This document shows positions 1 through 9,722 of a stretch of DNA of 37,027 nt, piece after piece. A program made the position numbers and the translations under genes. Under the pieces are notes generated by a model. That model had not been told where the DNA came from. It saw nothing but the letters and a program-made list of their open reading frames with translations, and did no database searches. The stretch is taken from NCBI GenBank assembly GCA_013215915.1, contig JABSON010000005.1, positions 1 through 37,027 of the forward strand, given 5' to 3'. Position 1 is the stretch's first letter; each line of letters opens with the position of its first letter. The stretch comes from Campylobacteraceae bacterium (lineage in GTDB: Bacteria > Campylobacterota > Campylobacteria > Campylobacterales > Arcobacteraceae).

Positions 1-239
1 TTTCCATCCATTTATGATAAAAAGGTGCTAAAAAAGACAAGAAATAGTTGAAATTATTTAAATAATAACGAAAAGGATAAATTAAATACTTTTGCAATTA
101 ATGAAATAGAACCTGAACTTTAGGCTCTTTATTTACTTCCTTAAATTACTTTAATTTTTTTATTTTTATATATATTTTTATAATATATAATATGAATATA
201 AATGTTTAAATGAAAAGAATATTTCTTAAGGAGTATATT

Positions 240-752
240 ATGTCAAATAAACAAAATGTATTTATCTCTTATCATCATGATAAAGATGCTTCAAATAAAA
301 ATGATACACAATATAAAGAAGACTTTATTAAAATGTATCTTATGAACGAAGATATTTCAATTTCAACATCCTTGCATGGAAATGATGAGAAATCTTCTAC
401 TGTAACCGTTGTTTTAATTGGAAATGATAGCTGGCAAAAAAAATATATTGATTCAGAAATATCTTTTTCTTTAGAAGAAAGTATTACAAAAGCAAGAAGT
501 GGATTGATAGGAATTGTTCTTCCAAGTTATAAAGAAAAAATGGCACAAGGTTCTTTTCCTTATTATGGACAAATTAATTTAGAAAATTCTTCTTATTGTA
601 TTGATGAAAAAATTATTCCGGAGCGATTATCAATGAATATAAAAAATGGTTTTGTGAAAATATATGATTGGTCTAATAATCCAGATGAAGTTGAAACATG
701 GATACAAGAAGCTTATCAAAGAAGTATAAATATAGAACCAGAAGTTTCTTAA
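240..752 (+). CDS. TIR-like (MTH538/DUF1863-type, ThsB-like fold) domain protein, possibly internally deleted
   Basis: ORF 210-752; ATG at 240 preceded by AAGGAG, so MSNKQNVFISYHHD is the likely N-terminus. Motifs FISYHHD, STVTVVLIG, SGLIGIVLPSY are typical of TIR-like proteins. Confidence 0.65.
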   Translation: MSNKQNVFISYHHDKDASNKNDTQYKEDFIKMYLMNEDISISTSLHGNDEKSSTVTVVLIGNDSWQKKYIDSEISFSLEESITKARSGLIGIVLPSYKEKMAQGSFPYYGQINLENSSYCIDEKIIPERLSMNIKNGFVKIYDWSNNPDEVETWIQEAYQRSINIEPEVS

Positions 753-811
753 TTGACAATTGATTTTGAAGAATTATTAAAGATATTATATGTTTTAATC
801 ATTGAATAAGT

Positions 812-834
812 AGAGCCTGATATTAGGCTCTTTT
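812..834 (+). terminator. Rho-independent terminator after the TIR-like gene
   Basis: AGAGCCT-gatatt-AGGCTCT followed by TTTT; overlaps the 3' end of the convergent DUF89 gene. Confidence 0.6.
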
Positions 835-1680
835 AAATATTATTTCACCAATATCTTCTTTTATATGCTTTGAAACAACATTACATTTAACTTTAAATAA
901 GAAAAATATTCTTTTATCTCTTGTATCTTCTAAACATTCAAAATTTCCCATTCCTTTTGCAAGAATTAATGGAGATTGATGATATAAAGATTTAAATTCA
1001 TCACTAGCTAACTCAAGCTCTAAGCCTGGAGTTGGAACTCCAGAACTAACAACTTTTGCATATTTATCAATGCCAATTTGTAAAGCTTCTTTTACTGTTA
1101 TATCATTTATAATTGCTTTACCTCTTGTTGCATAAGTAATAGATAATTTTGGGTATAAAGATTTAAGTGTTTTTATCAAAATTTTATCAAATACATTTTC
1201 ACCTGCATTATCAGATAAGATTAATAATTCATTATTATTTTCTAGAATCTTTAAAAATATTTCATAATCATTTATCGCAAAATCTTTGTCAAATATCTTT
1301 TTAATTTCATTTTCAAGAGTAAATTGTTCTTTTGATGCAAAATCTATTACATTTCCAGCAACTGCTGCTTTAATTGCAGTAAAAAGTTTATCTTTTGATT
1401 CATTAATTTTATCTTCTACAAAAGGTACAAAAGTCAAAGCTTCTTTTATTGATTCTTGTTTAATTCTTTCTAAAGGATCAATTAATTTTGTTTTTTCAGC
1501 CAACAGTTCATATACTTCTTTAGATACAAAGGGCGGCGACTTTTTTAAATCAAATTTTTTCGACTTTTTTAATACTTCTAGATTAATTTCTTTTTTTAGT
1601 CTTTCATTTAATCCTAAAGTATTACAAGCTTTCTTTATTTGATCTTTAATACATTCAATACACTCATTAGTAATATTCAT
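823..1680 (-). CDS. DUF89 / ARMT1-like damage-control phosphatase family protein
   Basis: 285-aa ORF; N-terminal CxxC (ECIECI), LSDNAGENVFD and KGMGNFE motifs match the DUF89 family. Confidence 0.8.
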   Translation of the reverse strand: MNITNECIECIKDQIKKACNTLGLNERLKKEINLEVLKKSKKFDLKKSPPFVSKEVYELLAEKTKLIDPLERIKQESIKEALTFVPFVEDKINESKDKLFTAIKAAVAGNVIDFASKEQFTLENEIKKIFDKDFAINDYEIFLKILENNNELLILSDNAGENVFDKILIKTLKSLYPKLSITYATRGKAIINDITVKEALQIGIDKYAKVVSSGVPTPGLELELASDEFKSLYHQSPLILAKGMGNFECLEDTRDKRIFFLFKVKCNVVSKHIKEDIGEIIFKRA

Positions 1681-1943
1681 TTTTCTATCTTTTTATTATT
1701 TATTGTTGTTTCTATTATAAAGTTAATGTACTTAGCAAGTAGTTAAACAGATTAAATTTAGCTTATTAAAAAGTATTAAAAAGTATTTTATATCAATAAG
1801 TAAAATTTAATATTATTTTCTGATTGTGTGATTTACGCAAGTTCTTATATTCTTAAGAAATACTAAATCTTTTTATATCTTTTTTATAAAATTTTGGTTA
1901 CTATTCGTCCTTATTTAAATCAAATAATACAAAGGGTTTCTTA

Positions 1944-3242
1944 ATGGATCTTTTTAAACTTAACGCACACGGGACAACCGTGAAAACAGAGTTTACTGCT
2001 GGCTTTACAACATTTTTAACAATGATGTATATCATTCCTGTAAATGGATTTATTCTTGCTGATGCAGGACTACCTATGGATGCAGTTGTTACCGCAACTG
2101 CCATAATTACTATTTTAGCTACACTTTTTTCTGGTCTTTGGTCTAATACACCAATTGCTATGAGTGTTGGTATGGGATTAAATGCTTATTTTTCTTACGG
2201 TTTAGTACTTGGAATGAAAATTCCTTGGGAAACTGCACTTGGAATTGTATTTATATCTGGTTTCTTATTCGTTCTTCTGTCTTTTACAAACTTCCGGGTT
2301 TGGATAATGACTTCAATTCCATTAAATCTAAGACGAGCAATTTCTGCTGGTATTGGTACTTTTATTGCTTTTATTGGGCTTAAAAATATGGGAATGATTG
2401 TTGATCATCCAGTAACTTTAGTAACTTTAGGTGATTTTTCAAATCCTAATGTTTTAATCGGAGCTCTAGGTTTAGTTTTAGCATTTTCTTTTTATGCATA
2501 TAGACTAAAAGGTGCATTTATATTCTCAATTCTAATAACATCATGTGTTGCTTGGTTTTTTGGATTATCTCCAGTACCTACTGAAATTATTTCGCTTCCA
2601 GCGTCAATTGCTCCTATTGCTATGAAACTAGATATAATGAGTGCATTAACTTTATCATTATTCCCTGTAGTTATTACTTTTTTAATTACAGATATGTTTG
2701 ATACTTTAGGTACTTTAACAGGTGTTGGAACAAGAGCTAATCTTTTTCAAGAAAATGACAAAAATGATAAAGCTTTACAAAAAACTTTAGAAGCAGATGC
2801 AATTGCAACTGTTGGTGGAAGTTTATTAGGTGTATCTACTACTACTTCATTTATTGAAAGTGCATCAGGTGTAGAAGCCGGTGGAAGAACAGGACTAACA
2901 GCTGTGTTTACAGCAGGATTTTTTGTTTTAACACTATTTATGTTACCACTTTTTAAATCAATACCTGGTAATGCAATTTACCCTGTATTAGTTGTTGTTG
3001 GAGTGTTAATGTTTACAGAATTAGGTAAAATTAATTTTGAGAAAGCTGGTTTCGCAACTGGAGCAGCGGCATTTTTTATTGTTATATTAATGCCATTAAC
3101 TTTCTCAATTACAAATGGTATTGCCGCAGGTTTTATGATTTATACTATAATTAAATTAGCAAGAAGAAAATTTGAAGACTTAAATGTTGGTATTTTATTA
3201 ATAACAGCAATTTCGTGTTTAGTTTTCGTATTACAAGGATAG
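1944..3242 (+). CDS. NCS2 family permease (AzgA/PbuG-type purine permease)
   Basis: 432 aa, polytopic; TEFTAGFTTFLTMMYIIPVNGFIL, GMGLNAYF and DMFDTLGTLTGVG motifs. Confidence 0.9.
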   Translation: MDLFKLNAHGTTVKTEFTAGFTTFLTMMYIIPVNGFILADAGLPMDAVVTATAIITILATLFSGLWSNTPIAMSVGMGLNAYFSYGLVLGMKIPWETALGIVFISGFLFVLLSFTNFRVWIMTSIPLNLRRAISAGIGTFIAFIGLKNMGMIVDHPVTLVTLGDFSNPNVLIGALGLVLAFSFYAYRLKGAFIFSILITSCVAWFFGLSPVPTEIISLPASIAPIAMKLDIMSALTLSLFPVVITFLITDMFDTLGTLTGVGTRANLFQENDKNDKALQKTLEADAIATVGGSLLGVSTTTSFIESASGVEAGGRTGLTAVFTAGFFVLTLFMLPLFKSIPGNAIYPVLVVVGVLMFTELGKINFEKAGFATGAAAFFIVILMPLTFSITNGIAAGFMIYTIIKLARRKFEDLNVGILLITAISCLVFVLQG

Positions 3243-3245
3243 ATT

Positions 3246-3698
3246 TTGGAAATAGAAAAATATTATTACTCATATGATGAGTTTAGAGAAGATACACAAA
3301 TATTAGCAGACAAATGTAGAACATTTAACCCTGATGTTGTTTTAGGTGTTGCTAGAGGTGGATTAACTTTATGTCATCTAATTGCACAAGCATATAATTT
3401 AAGAAATGCGTTTACAATAAACTCAATTCATTATAATGGAACTCAAAAGTTAGATACTTTTGATATTTTTAACATTCCTGATATGTCTACTGCCAAAAGA
3501 GTTTTAATTCTTGATGATATTGTTGATTCTGGTGAAACTATGAGAGAAATTATAAAAGTTTTATGTGCTAAATTTCCAGAAACGGAATTTAAATTAGCTA
3601 CAATCTTTTATAAACCATCTGCTTGTATCCAACCTGATTATACAGTTAAAGAAGCAAATAAATGGATCGACTTTTTTTGGGAAGTTGACATCAAATAA
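3246..3698 (+). CDS. purine phosphoribosyltransferase (Gpt/Hpt-like)
   Basis: PRPP-binding motif RVLILDDIVDSGETM; directly downstream of the purine permease. Confidence 0.85.
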   Translation: MEIEKYYYSYDEFREDTQILADKCRTFNPDVVLGVARGGLTLCHLIAQAYNLRNAFTINSIHYNGTQKLDTFDIFNIPDMSTAKRVLILDDIVDSGETMREIIKVLCAKFPETEFKLATIFYKPSACIQPDYTVKEANKWIDFFWEVDIK

Positions 3699-3707
3699 TT
3701 TATTCTT

Positions 3708-3738
3708 AAAGGCAAACTATTTTTAGTTTGCCTTTTTT
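3708..3738 (+). terminator. Rho-independent terminator
   Basis: AAAGGCAAACTA-tttt-TAGTTTGCCTTT (12 bp) plus T run. Confidence 0.8.
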
Positions 3739-3814
3739 TATGCTCAAAAATCATAATTTAACTTCATTTTTATTAGATATTGAATATACTTATAAAAAAC
3801 ATAATTGGAAAAAT

Positions 3815-4120
3815 ATGACATTCATAGATTTTAAAAAACTACTACTAGATGCAGAACTTACAATACCTAAATTTACTAACCTTATTAAAGTAAGTGAGAA
3901 AAATATTCAAGCTTATAAAAAGAAAAAAGAAGTTCCAAATGCAATTGCTGCAATTGCCGCTTGTTTTGCACAAATGAATAAAGAAGGAAAAGATTTTAGA
4001 ACTTTAATTACAGATTTAGAATTAAAACAAAAAGAAAAAAAAGGTTCTGGTTTTTCTGCTAAAAAGAAAGAAAAAGATAAAGATAAAAAAGAAAAGAAAA
4101 AAGAGAAAAAAGAATTATAA
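3815..4120 (+). CDS. hypothetical HTH-like protein with K/E-rich C-terminal tail
   Basis: Listed ORF begins at a TTG inside the preceding terminator; in-frame ATG at 3815 (MTFIDFKKLLLDAELTIPKFTNLIKVSEKNIQAYKKK) is more plausible. Confidence 0.6.
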   Translation: MTFIDFKKLLLDAELTIPKFTNLIKVSEKNIQAYKKKKEVPNAIAAIAACFAQMNKEGKDFRTLITDLELKQKEKKGSGFSAKKKEKDKDKKEKKKEKKEL

Positions 4121-4166
4121 GCCTTAGCTCTTTTTAGATATACTTCCTAAATTTTAAGGAGTATAT

Positions 4167-4571
4167 TTGAAAACTACACATACCACAAAACTTATACTAT
4201 TAACTGCCTCTTTTATGATGGCTCTTACAACTATTTTAGGCGCTTTTGGTGCACATGCTTTAAAAACTATTTTAGACGATTATTCATTAAATGTATTTGA
4301 ATTAGCTATTAGATATTCTTTTTATAATACTATTGCTTTATTTGCTTTAGCTTTTATATCAACACTATTAATAAATCAAAAAAAGATCAAGATTTCATTT
4401 TATTTAATATTTATAGGAACATTAGTTTTTACTTGTTCTTTATATGCTTTAGCTCTTTTAGGAAAACCAATTCTAGGAGCAATTACTCCAATAGGTGGAG
4501 CGTTAATAATTATTGGATGGATAATAACATTTTATGTAATTTACAAGGATTTAAAAGTTGACTGTGATTAA
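4167..4571 (+). CDS. DUF423 small membrane protein
   Basis: 134 aa; GAFGAHALK motif and four hydrophobic segments typical of DUF423. Confidence 0.85.
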   Translation: MKTTHTTKLILLTASFMMALTTILGAFGAHALKTILDDYSLNVFELAIRYSFYNTIALFALAFISTLLINQKKIKISFYLIFIGTLVFTCSLYALALLGKPILGAITPIGGALIIIGWIITFYVIYKDLKVDCD

Positions 4572-5358
4572 AAGAATTGAAGTAATTAGAGATTCATCTT
4601 TATTCTCAAATATTACAACATTTATCATATTATTTTATGCCTGTGTATTAGGATTTAAAACAGTAGATGAAGTAGAAACGCAGTATTCTTTTCTTCTATT
4701 ATTAAGTGATTATTTTGTAACAATATATTTTGTATTTGAATTAGCAATTAAAATGATTGCTGAGAAAAAGTTCAAAAACTTTTTTAAATCATCTTGGAAT
4801 ATATTTGATTTTGCAATTGTATTTATTACTCTTTTACCTTTAGAGAGTTCAGGTTTTGCAGCAATTGCAAGACTTCTAAGAGTATTTAGAGTTTTAAGAG
4901 TATTTACTTCACGGCCTGAGCTTAAAAAAATAATTGATATGTTAGTTAAAGCAATACCTTCTATTATTGATATTGTAATTTTAATGTTTATAATATTTTA
5001 TATTTATGCAATTATTGGAAACTTTTATTTTAGAGATTTACCTTCTGGTCTTTGGGAGAACTTTTTAATTTCAATGCTTACACTTTTTAGAGTTCTTACT
5101 TTTGAGGATTGGACTGATGTAATGTATGAAGCTATGGAAGTATATCCTTGGGCTTGGACATACTTTGTATCATTTATCATAATTGCTGCTTTTGTATTCT
5201 TTAATTTATTTGTAGCTGTAATTATTGGAGAAATGCAAAAACTTCAAGATGAAGAATTAAAAGAAGAAATTCATGAAGATTCAAAAAAATTAGATTTAAT
5301 TTTAGAAGAAATGAAAAGTCTTAAAAAAGAAATCAATGAATTAAAGTCTAATAAATAA
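4558..5358 (+). CDS. voltage-gated ion channel (BacNaV/ion_trans family)
   Basis: S4 ARLLRVFRVLRVF, pore TLFRVLTFEDWTD, S6 FFNLFVAVIIGEM, C-terminal coiled-coil-like tail. Confidence 0.9.
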   Translation: MTVIKRIEVIRDSSLFSNITTFIILFYACVLGFKTVDEVETQYSFLLLLSDYFVTIYFVFELAIKMIAEKKFKNFFKSSWNIFDFAIVFITLLPLESSGFAAIARLLRVFRVLRVFTSRPELKKIIDMLVKAIPSIIDIVILMFIIFYIYAIIGNFYFRDLPSGLWENFLISMLTLFRVLTFEDWTDVMYEAMEVYPWAWTYFVSFIIIAAFVFFNLFVAVIIGEMQKLQDEELKEEIHEDSKKLDLILEEMKSLKKEINELKSNK

Positions 5359-6083
5359 AAACTTTTTCAATTATTGGATCTGGATATTTAGGATATGCAT
5401 TAGCACAATATATTAAAATTAAGTACTAGGTCTTCTTCATTTACTAGTTTAAATGAAGAAGGTTTAACTGTACATTTTTTAAATGAAGATATCTTAGAAA
5501 ACTTATCTTCTTTATTAAACTGTGATATCTTATTAATAAACTTACCACCTTTAAAATCAAAAAATTATTTACTTTTTTAGAAAATATATATAATAAAATA
5601 CAAATTAATACTAAAGTAATATTTATTTTTTCTACCTCTGTTTATTCAAAAGATGAAAATACGTATGATGAAAGTTTTTCTCTTAATGAAAGTTTGGTTT
5701 CTTTGGCTGAAAAGCAAGTAGAATATAAAACTTCTGTAATATTTAGATGTGCAGGTCTTATGGGATATGAAAGAATTTCTGGTAAGCATTTTTCATCTAA
5801 AACGCTAACTTATGCAAAAGAAAAAACAAATTACGTTCATAGAGATGATGTAATTAGAGCTATTTTATTTGTTATTGATAATAAGATAAAAGGGATTTAT
5901 AATTTATGTTCAAGCAAACACTTAGATAAAAAAGATAATTATGATTTTAATGCTTTAAAACATAATTATGAAAAAAGTATATATAAAGATAATAACGTAA
6001 GTATTAATAGAATAATAAATGCAAAGAAACTTAAGAATAAAGGTTTTAAATATTTATATGAATCTGCTAAAGAGTATATATAA
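5359..6083 (+). pseudogene. degraded NAD-dependent epimerase/SDR-like gene
   Basis: FSIIGSGYLGYALAQYIK nucleotide-binding start lacks an ATG; frame shifts near 5421 and 5575; C-terminal part open as 5694-6083 (FRCAGLMGYERISGK, TNYVHRDDVIRAILF). Confidence 0.8.
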
Positions 6084-6112
6084 AAGAGTTAAGGCATAGC
6101 CTTAACTTTTTT
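6082..6112. terminator. bidirectional terminator between epimerase pseudogene and upp
   Basis: AGTTAAGGC-ata-GCCTTAACT with flanking A/T tracts. Confidence 0.75.
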
Positions 6113-6734
6113 AATCGTTTGTATTAAACGCTCTATCACCTGCATCACCAAGACCAGGTCTAATGTAATCATTCTCGTCAAGTCTTTCATCAATTTGTGC
6201 AATATAAATATCAACATCTGGATGAGCATCTTGAACTTTTTTAATACCTTCAGGAGAACCTAAAACGTTTAAAGAAATAATTCTTTTAGGATTTTTAGTT
6301 TTTAAAAAATCAATACCATCAATTAATGAACCACCAGTTGCTACCATTGGATCTAATAATAATACTGTTCTACCTTCTAAGTTTGGAATATTTTCATAAA
6401 ATAGTTTTGATAAAGAAGTTTCTTCATCTCTTTTCATAGCTAAGAATCCAGATCTTGCATATGGTAAAGTTTGTAAAATACCTGTCAGCATTGGCTCACC
6501 AGCTCTTAAAATTGGAACTAAAACTAATTTTTGTACTTCAATCATTTGTACATCTAAACTACCTTGCCAAGTATTTATATTTTGAGTTACTGTCTCAAAA
6601 TTCTCTAATGCTTCAGATGCAATAATTCTTGAAATCTCTTCAATCGTCATTCTAAATTCATTAGATGCAGTTCTTGTATCTCTTAACCTATTTACTAAAT
6701 GTTTTACAACAACATTTGTGCTTTCTTTGTACAT
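6111..6734 (-). CDS. upp: uracil phosphoribosyltransferase
   Basis: VLVPILRAGEPMLTGI and VLLLDPMVATGGS motifs; divergent to uraA. Confidence 0.93.
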   Translation of the reverse strand: MYKESTNVVVKHLVNRLRDTRTASNEFRMTIEEISRIIASEALENFETVTQNINTWQGSLDVQMIEVQKLVLVPILRAGEPMLTGILQTLPYARSGFLAMKRDEETSLSKLFYENIPNLEGRTVLLLDPMVATGGSLIDGIDFLKTKNPKRIISLNVLGSPEGIKKVQDAHPDVDIYIAQIDERLDENDYIRPGLGDAGDRAFNTND

Positions 6735-6852
6735 AATCTATCCTATTTATAAAAATTCAAACCTCTTATTATACTGTATAAATAATTAGGATTCAATTGT
6801 TTTTAACATTAAATTAGCTAGAATTCCAAAATTTATAAAAATAAGGTCCTAT

Positions 6853-8088
6853 ATGAAAAAAACTACGTATAATTTTAGGCTGAAAGACTCTCTTGTTGGT
6901 CTTCAATTTCTTTTTGTTGCATTTGGTGCACTAGTTCTTGTACCAATCTTGACTGGGCTTGATCCAAATGTTGCATTATTTACAGCAGGTTTAGGAACAT
7001 TAATATTCCAACTTGTAAATAAAAAGAATGTTCCTCCAATCTTTTTAGCTTCTTCTTTTGCATTTATTGCACCAATTTCTTATGGTGTGCAAACTTGGGG
7101 AATTGCTGGGACTATGTCAGGTCTTATTGCAGCTGGTATATTTTATGTATTATTATCATTTTTAATTAGAATACGAGGTTCTGGATTTTTACATAAATTA
7201 TTGCCAGCTGTAGTAGTTGGTCCTGTAATTATGAGTATTGGATTAATTCTTTCACCAGTTGCTGTTAATTTAGCAATGGGTAAATCAGGTGATGGTTCAC
7301 TTATTCTAATTCCTCAAGAACAAGCTATGGTTATTTCAATGGTAGCTTTATTTGTAACTGTATTTGCTTCATTAATTGGAAAAGGGTTTTTAAAATTAAT
7401 TCCAATTTTACTAGGAATAATTTCTGGTTATATTGTTGCATTATTTTATGGTTTAGTTGATTTTACAATTGTAGCAAACGCAGCTTGGTTTGCTATACCT
7501 TCATTTGTTGCACCTGAACTTAATTGGCATGCAATTATATTCATTTTACCAATTGCTATTGCTCCTGCAATTGAGCACATTGGTGATATGTTAGCTATTT
7601 CTAATGTTACAAAAGAAGATTATTTACAAAATCCAGGTTTAGAAAATACTCTTTTGGGTGACGGACTTGCGACTTGTGCTGCATCAGTATTAGGTGGACC
7701 TCCTAATACTACGTATTCAGAAGTAACAGGTGCAGTAACTCTAACAAAAGCATTTAATCCAGCAATTATGACTTGGGCAGCACTTTGTGCAATTGTTTTA
7801 GCATTTGTTGGGAAACTAGGTGGTTTATTAGCAACTATTCCAACTCCAGTAATGGGTGGAATTATGTTATTACTATTTGGTATGATCGCTTCAATTGGTA
7901 TTTCAACTCTTGTAAAAGAAAAACCAGACTTCTCTTGTCCTAGAAATATGGCAATTATTTCAATGATTTTAGTATTCTCAATTGGTGGAATGACTTTTAA
8001 TTTTGCAGGAGTAGGTTTCTCTGGAATTGGACTTGGTGCAATTGTAGGAATTTTATTAAATCTAATTTTACCACAGCCTAAATCATAA
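6853..8088 (+). CDS. uraA: uracil permease (NCS2/uracil:xanthine permease)
   Basis: 411 aa; Q..FVAFGALVLVPILTGLDPNVALFTAG start and PNTTYSE motif; paired with upp. Confidence 0.88.
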   Translation: MKKTTYNFRLKDSLVGLQFLFVAFGALVLVPILTGLDPNVALFTAGLGTLIFQLVNKKNVPPIFLASSFAFIAPISYGVQTWGIAGTMSGLIAAGIFYVLLSFLIRIRGSGFLHKLLPAVVVGPVIMSIGLILSPVAVNLAMGKSGDGSLILIPQEQAMVISMVALFVTVFASLIGKGFLKLIPILLGIISGYIVALFYGLVDFTIVANAAWFAIPSFVAPELNWHAIIFILPIAIAPAIEHIGDMLAISNVTKEDYLQNPGLENTLLGDGLATCAASVLGGPPNTTYSEVTGAVTLTKAFNPAIMTWAALCAIVLAFVGKLGGLLATIPTPVMGGIMLLLFGMIASIGISTLVKEKPDFSCPRNMAIISMILVFSIGGMTFNFAGVGFSGIGLGAIVGILLNLILPQPKS

Positions 8089-8116
8089 ACAAAAGAGCTT
8101 TTGCTCTTTTGTTTAG
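8087..8116 (+). terminator. Rho-independent terminator
   Basis: AAACAAAAGAGC-tttt-GCTCTTTTGTTT, perfect 12 bp. Confidence 0.8.
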
Positions 8117-8375
8117 ACTTATTAAAAAAACAATTCTTGTATTTACTCTTCTAAAATTTAATACTATATATAATATTATTTATTAAAATATAAATACTTA
8201 TTATTATTTCAAAATTATAGTTATAATCCTTTAAAGTATGGCAATTTAAGGTGAAAAGTGCTATCATTTTTTATTAAAAAATCTAGTTTATATATAAATA
8301 ATACTTATAAAACAATTCTAATATTTATTACTTTTAAAAGGATATTTAGAAAATATACTAAAAATGAGATGACAA

Positions 8376-9722
8376 ATGAGATCACTACTAATATTTTTCC
8401 TGTTAATTACTTTTTCAAATGCTAATATTTCAATTGAAAATGCTTGGAAAAAAGTTCTTCTACTTAATGAAGGATTAAAAGCTTCAAATGCTGATGTTTT
8501 ATATGCAGATGAACTAAATAAAGCTACAAGTTCATTTTATTTACCAGAGTTAAATTTAAATACTTCGTATACGAGATTAGAAAAAGATATACAAATGTCT
8601 AATCCTCTTATTCCTATACAAGGTCTTTTGGGAACTCTTGCTGGTAAACCAATACCCATGCCTGATAAAATAACACTACAAGAAAAAGATATATTTTCTT
8701 CATCTTTATCTTTATTGTGGCCAATTTACACAGGTGGAAAAATAGATGCTGCAAGTGATTTCTTTAAAGCAAAAAAAGAAGAAGCACAAGCAAAATATAA
8801 ACTTAATAAAGATAAAGTTTTTTTGAAACTAATTAAATCTTATTATGGTGTTTTACTTGCAAAAGAGTTATTAAATACAAGAGAAGAAGCTAGAAATTCT
8901 TTAGAATTACATTTAAATAATTCAAAGATTTTAAAATCTCAAGGTCAAATTGCAAGTATTGATTTATTAAATGCAAAAGTTAAATTAGATTCTGCAAATA
9001 TAGAAAATACTAAAGCAAAACATAAATATGAGATTACAAAACTTTCACTTAAAAATTTGATTAATTCTAACGATTTGCCATCTTCATCTTTATTTATTTC
9101 ATCAAAAATTGAAGATAAAGAAGTTTATGAAAAACAAATGTTAGATTCATATTCAGCATTAGATATTATTAAAGCAAAACAAAAACAAGTTGATTCAAAT
9201 ATTTTAATTAAAAAATCAGAATATTTTCCAAAAATTGTAGCATTTGGGAATTATACTTTATATAAAGATGATTCAATTAATAGTCAAAGCAAAGCAAATT
9301 GGAATGCTGGTCTTGCATTAAAGTTTAATTTGTTTTCACGCAAGGGCAAAGCAGAGAACTTAAAAGCTGCAAGAATTATGAAAAGTAGATTATCTTATAC
9401 ATTAAATCAATCAAAAAGTGATTTATCTCTTTTAATTGAAAAAACATATAAAGAAATGCTTCAATTTAAAAGTGAGTATGAAGATTTAGATTCTTCTTTA
9501 TCTTTAGCGCATGAAAATTTAAGATTAAGATCTTTGGCTTTTAAAGAAGGTATATCTACTTCAATTGAGGTAGTTGATGCTCAAACTTTTTTAACAGCGG
9601 CTAAAACAAAAAGATTAAATGCAATATATAATTATGTTAAAAAAGTTTCACAGCTTTGTGTTTTATCTGGGACGCGTGAAATGTTTTTTAAATTACAGTC
9701 TAGTTCAATGGAGATCAAATGA
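8376..9722 (+). CDS. TolC-family outer membrane efflux protein
   Basis: 448 aa with signal peptide and long coiled-coil repeats; first gene of a translationally coupled exporter operon. Confidence 0.9.
   Translation: MRSLLIFFLLITFSNANISIENAWKKVLLLNEGLKASNADVLYADELNKATSSFYLPELNLNTSYTRLEKDIQMSNPLIPIQGLLGTLAGKPIPMPDKITLQEKDIFSSSLSLLWPIYTGGKIDAASDFFKAKKEEAQAKYKLNKDKVFLKLIKSYYGVLLAKELLNTREEARNSLELHLNNSKILKSQGQIASIDLLNAKVKLDSANIENTKAKHKYEITKLSLKNLINSNDLPSSSLFISSKIEDKEVYEKQMLDSYSALDIIKAKQKQVDSNILIKKSEYFPKIVAFGNYTLYKDDSINSQSKANWNAGLALKFNLFSRKGKAENLKAARIMKSRLSYTLNQSKSDLSLLIEKTYKEMLQFKSEYEDLDSSLSLAHENLRLRSLAFKEGISTSIEVVDAQTFLTAAKTKRLNAIYNYVKKVSQLCVLSGTREMFFKLQSSSMEIK

Noticed and set aside
1286-1642. 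118-aa plus-strand ORF
   Set aside because: Antisense to the well-supported DUF89 gene; low-complexity S/F composition typical of a shadow frame.
1765-1787. Tandem ATTAAAAAGT repeat
   Set aside because: Only two copies in an AT-rich intergenic region; too short to interpret.
1901-2104. 67-aa minus-strand ORF
   Set aside because: Antisense to the NCS2 permease start; no independent support.
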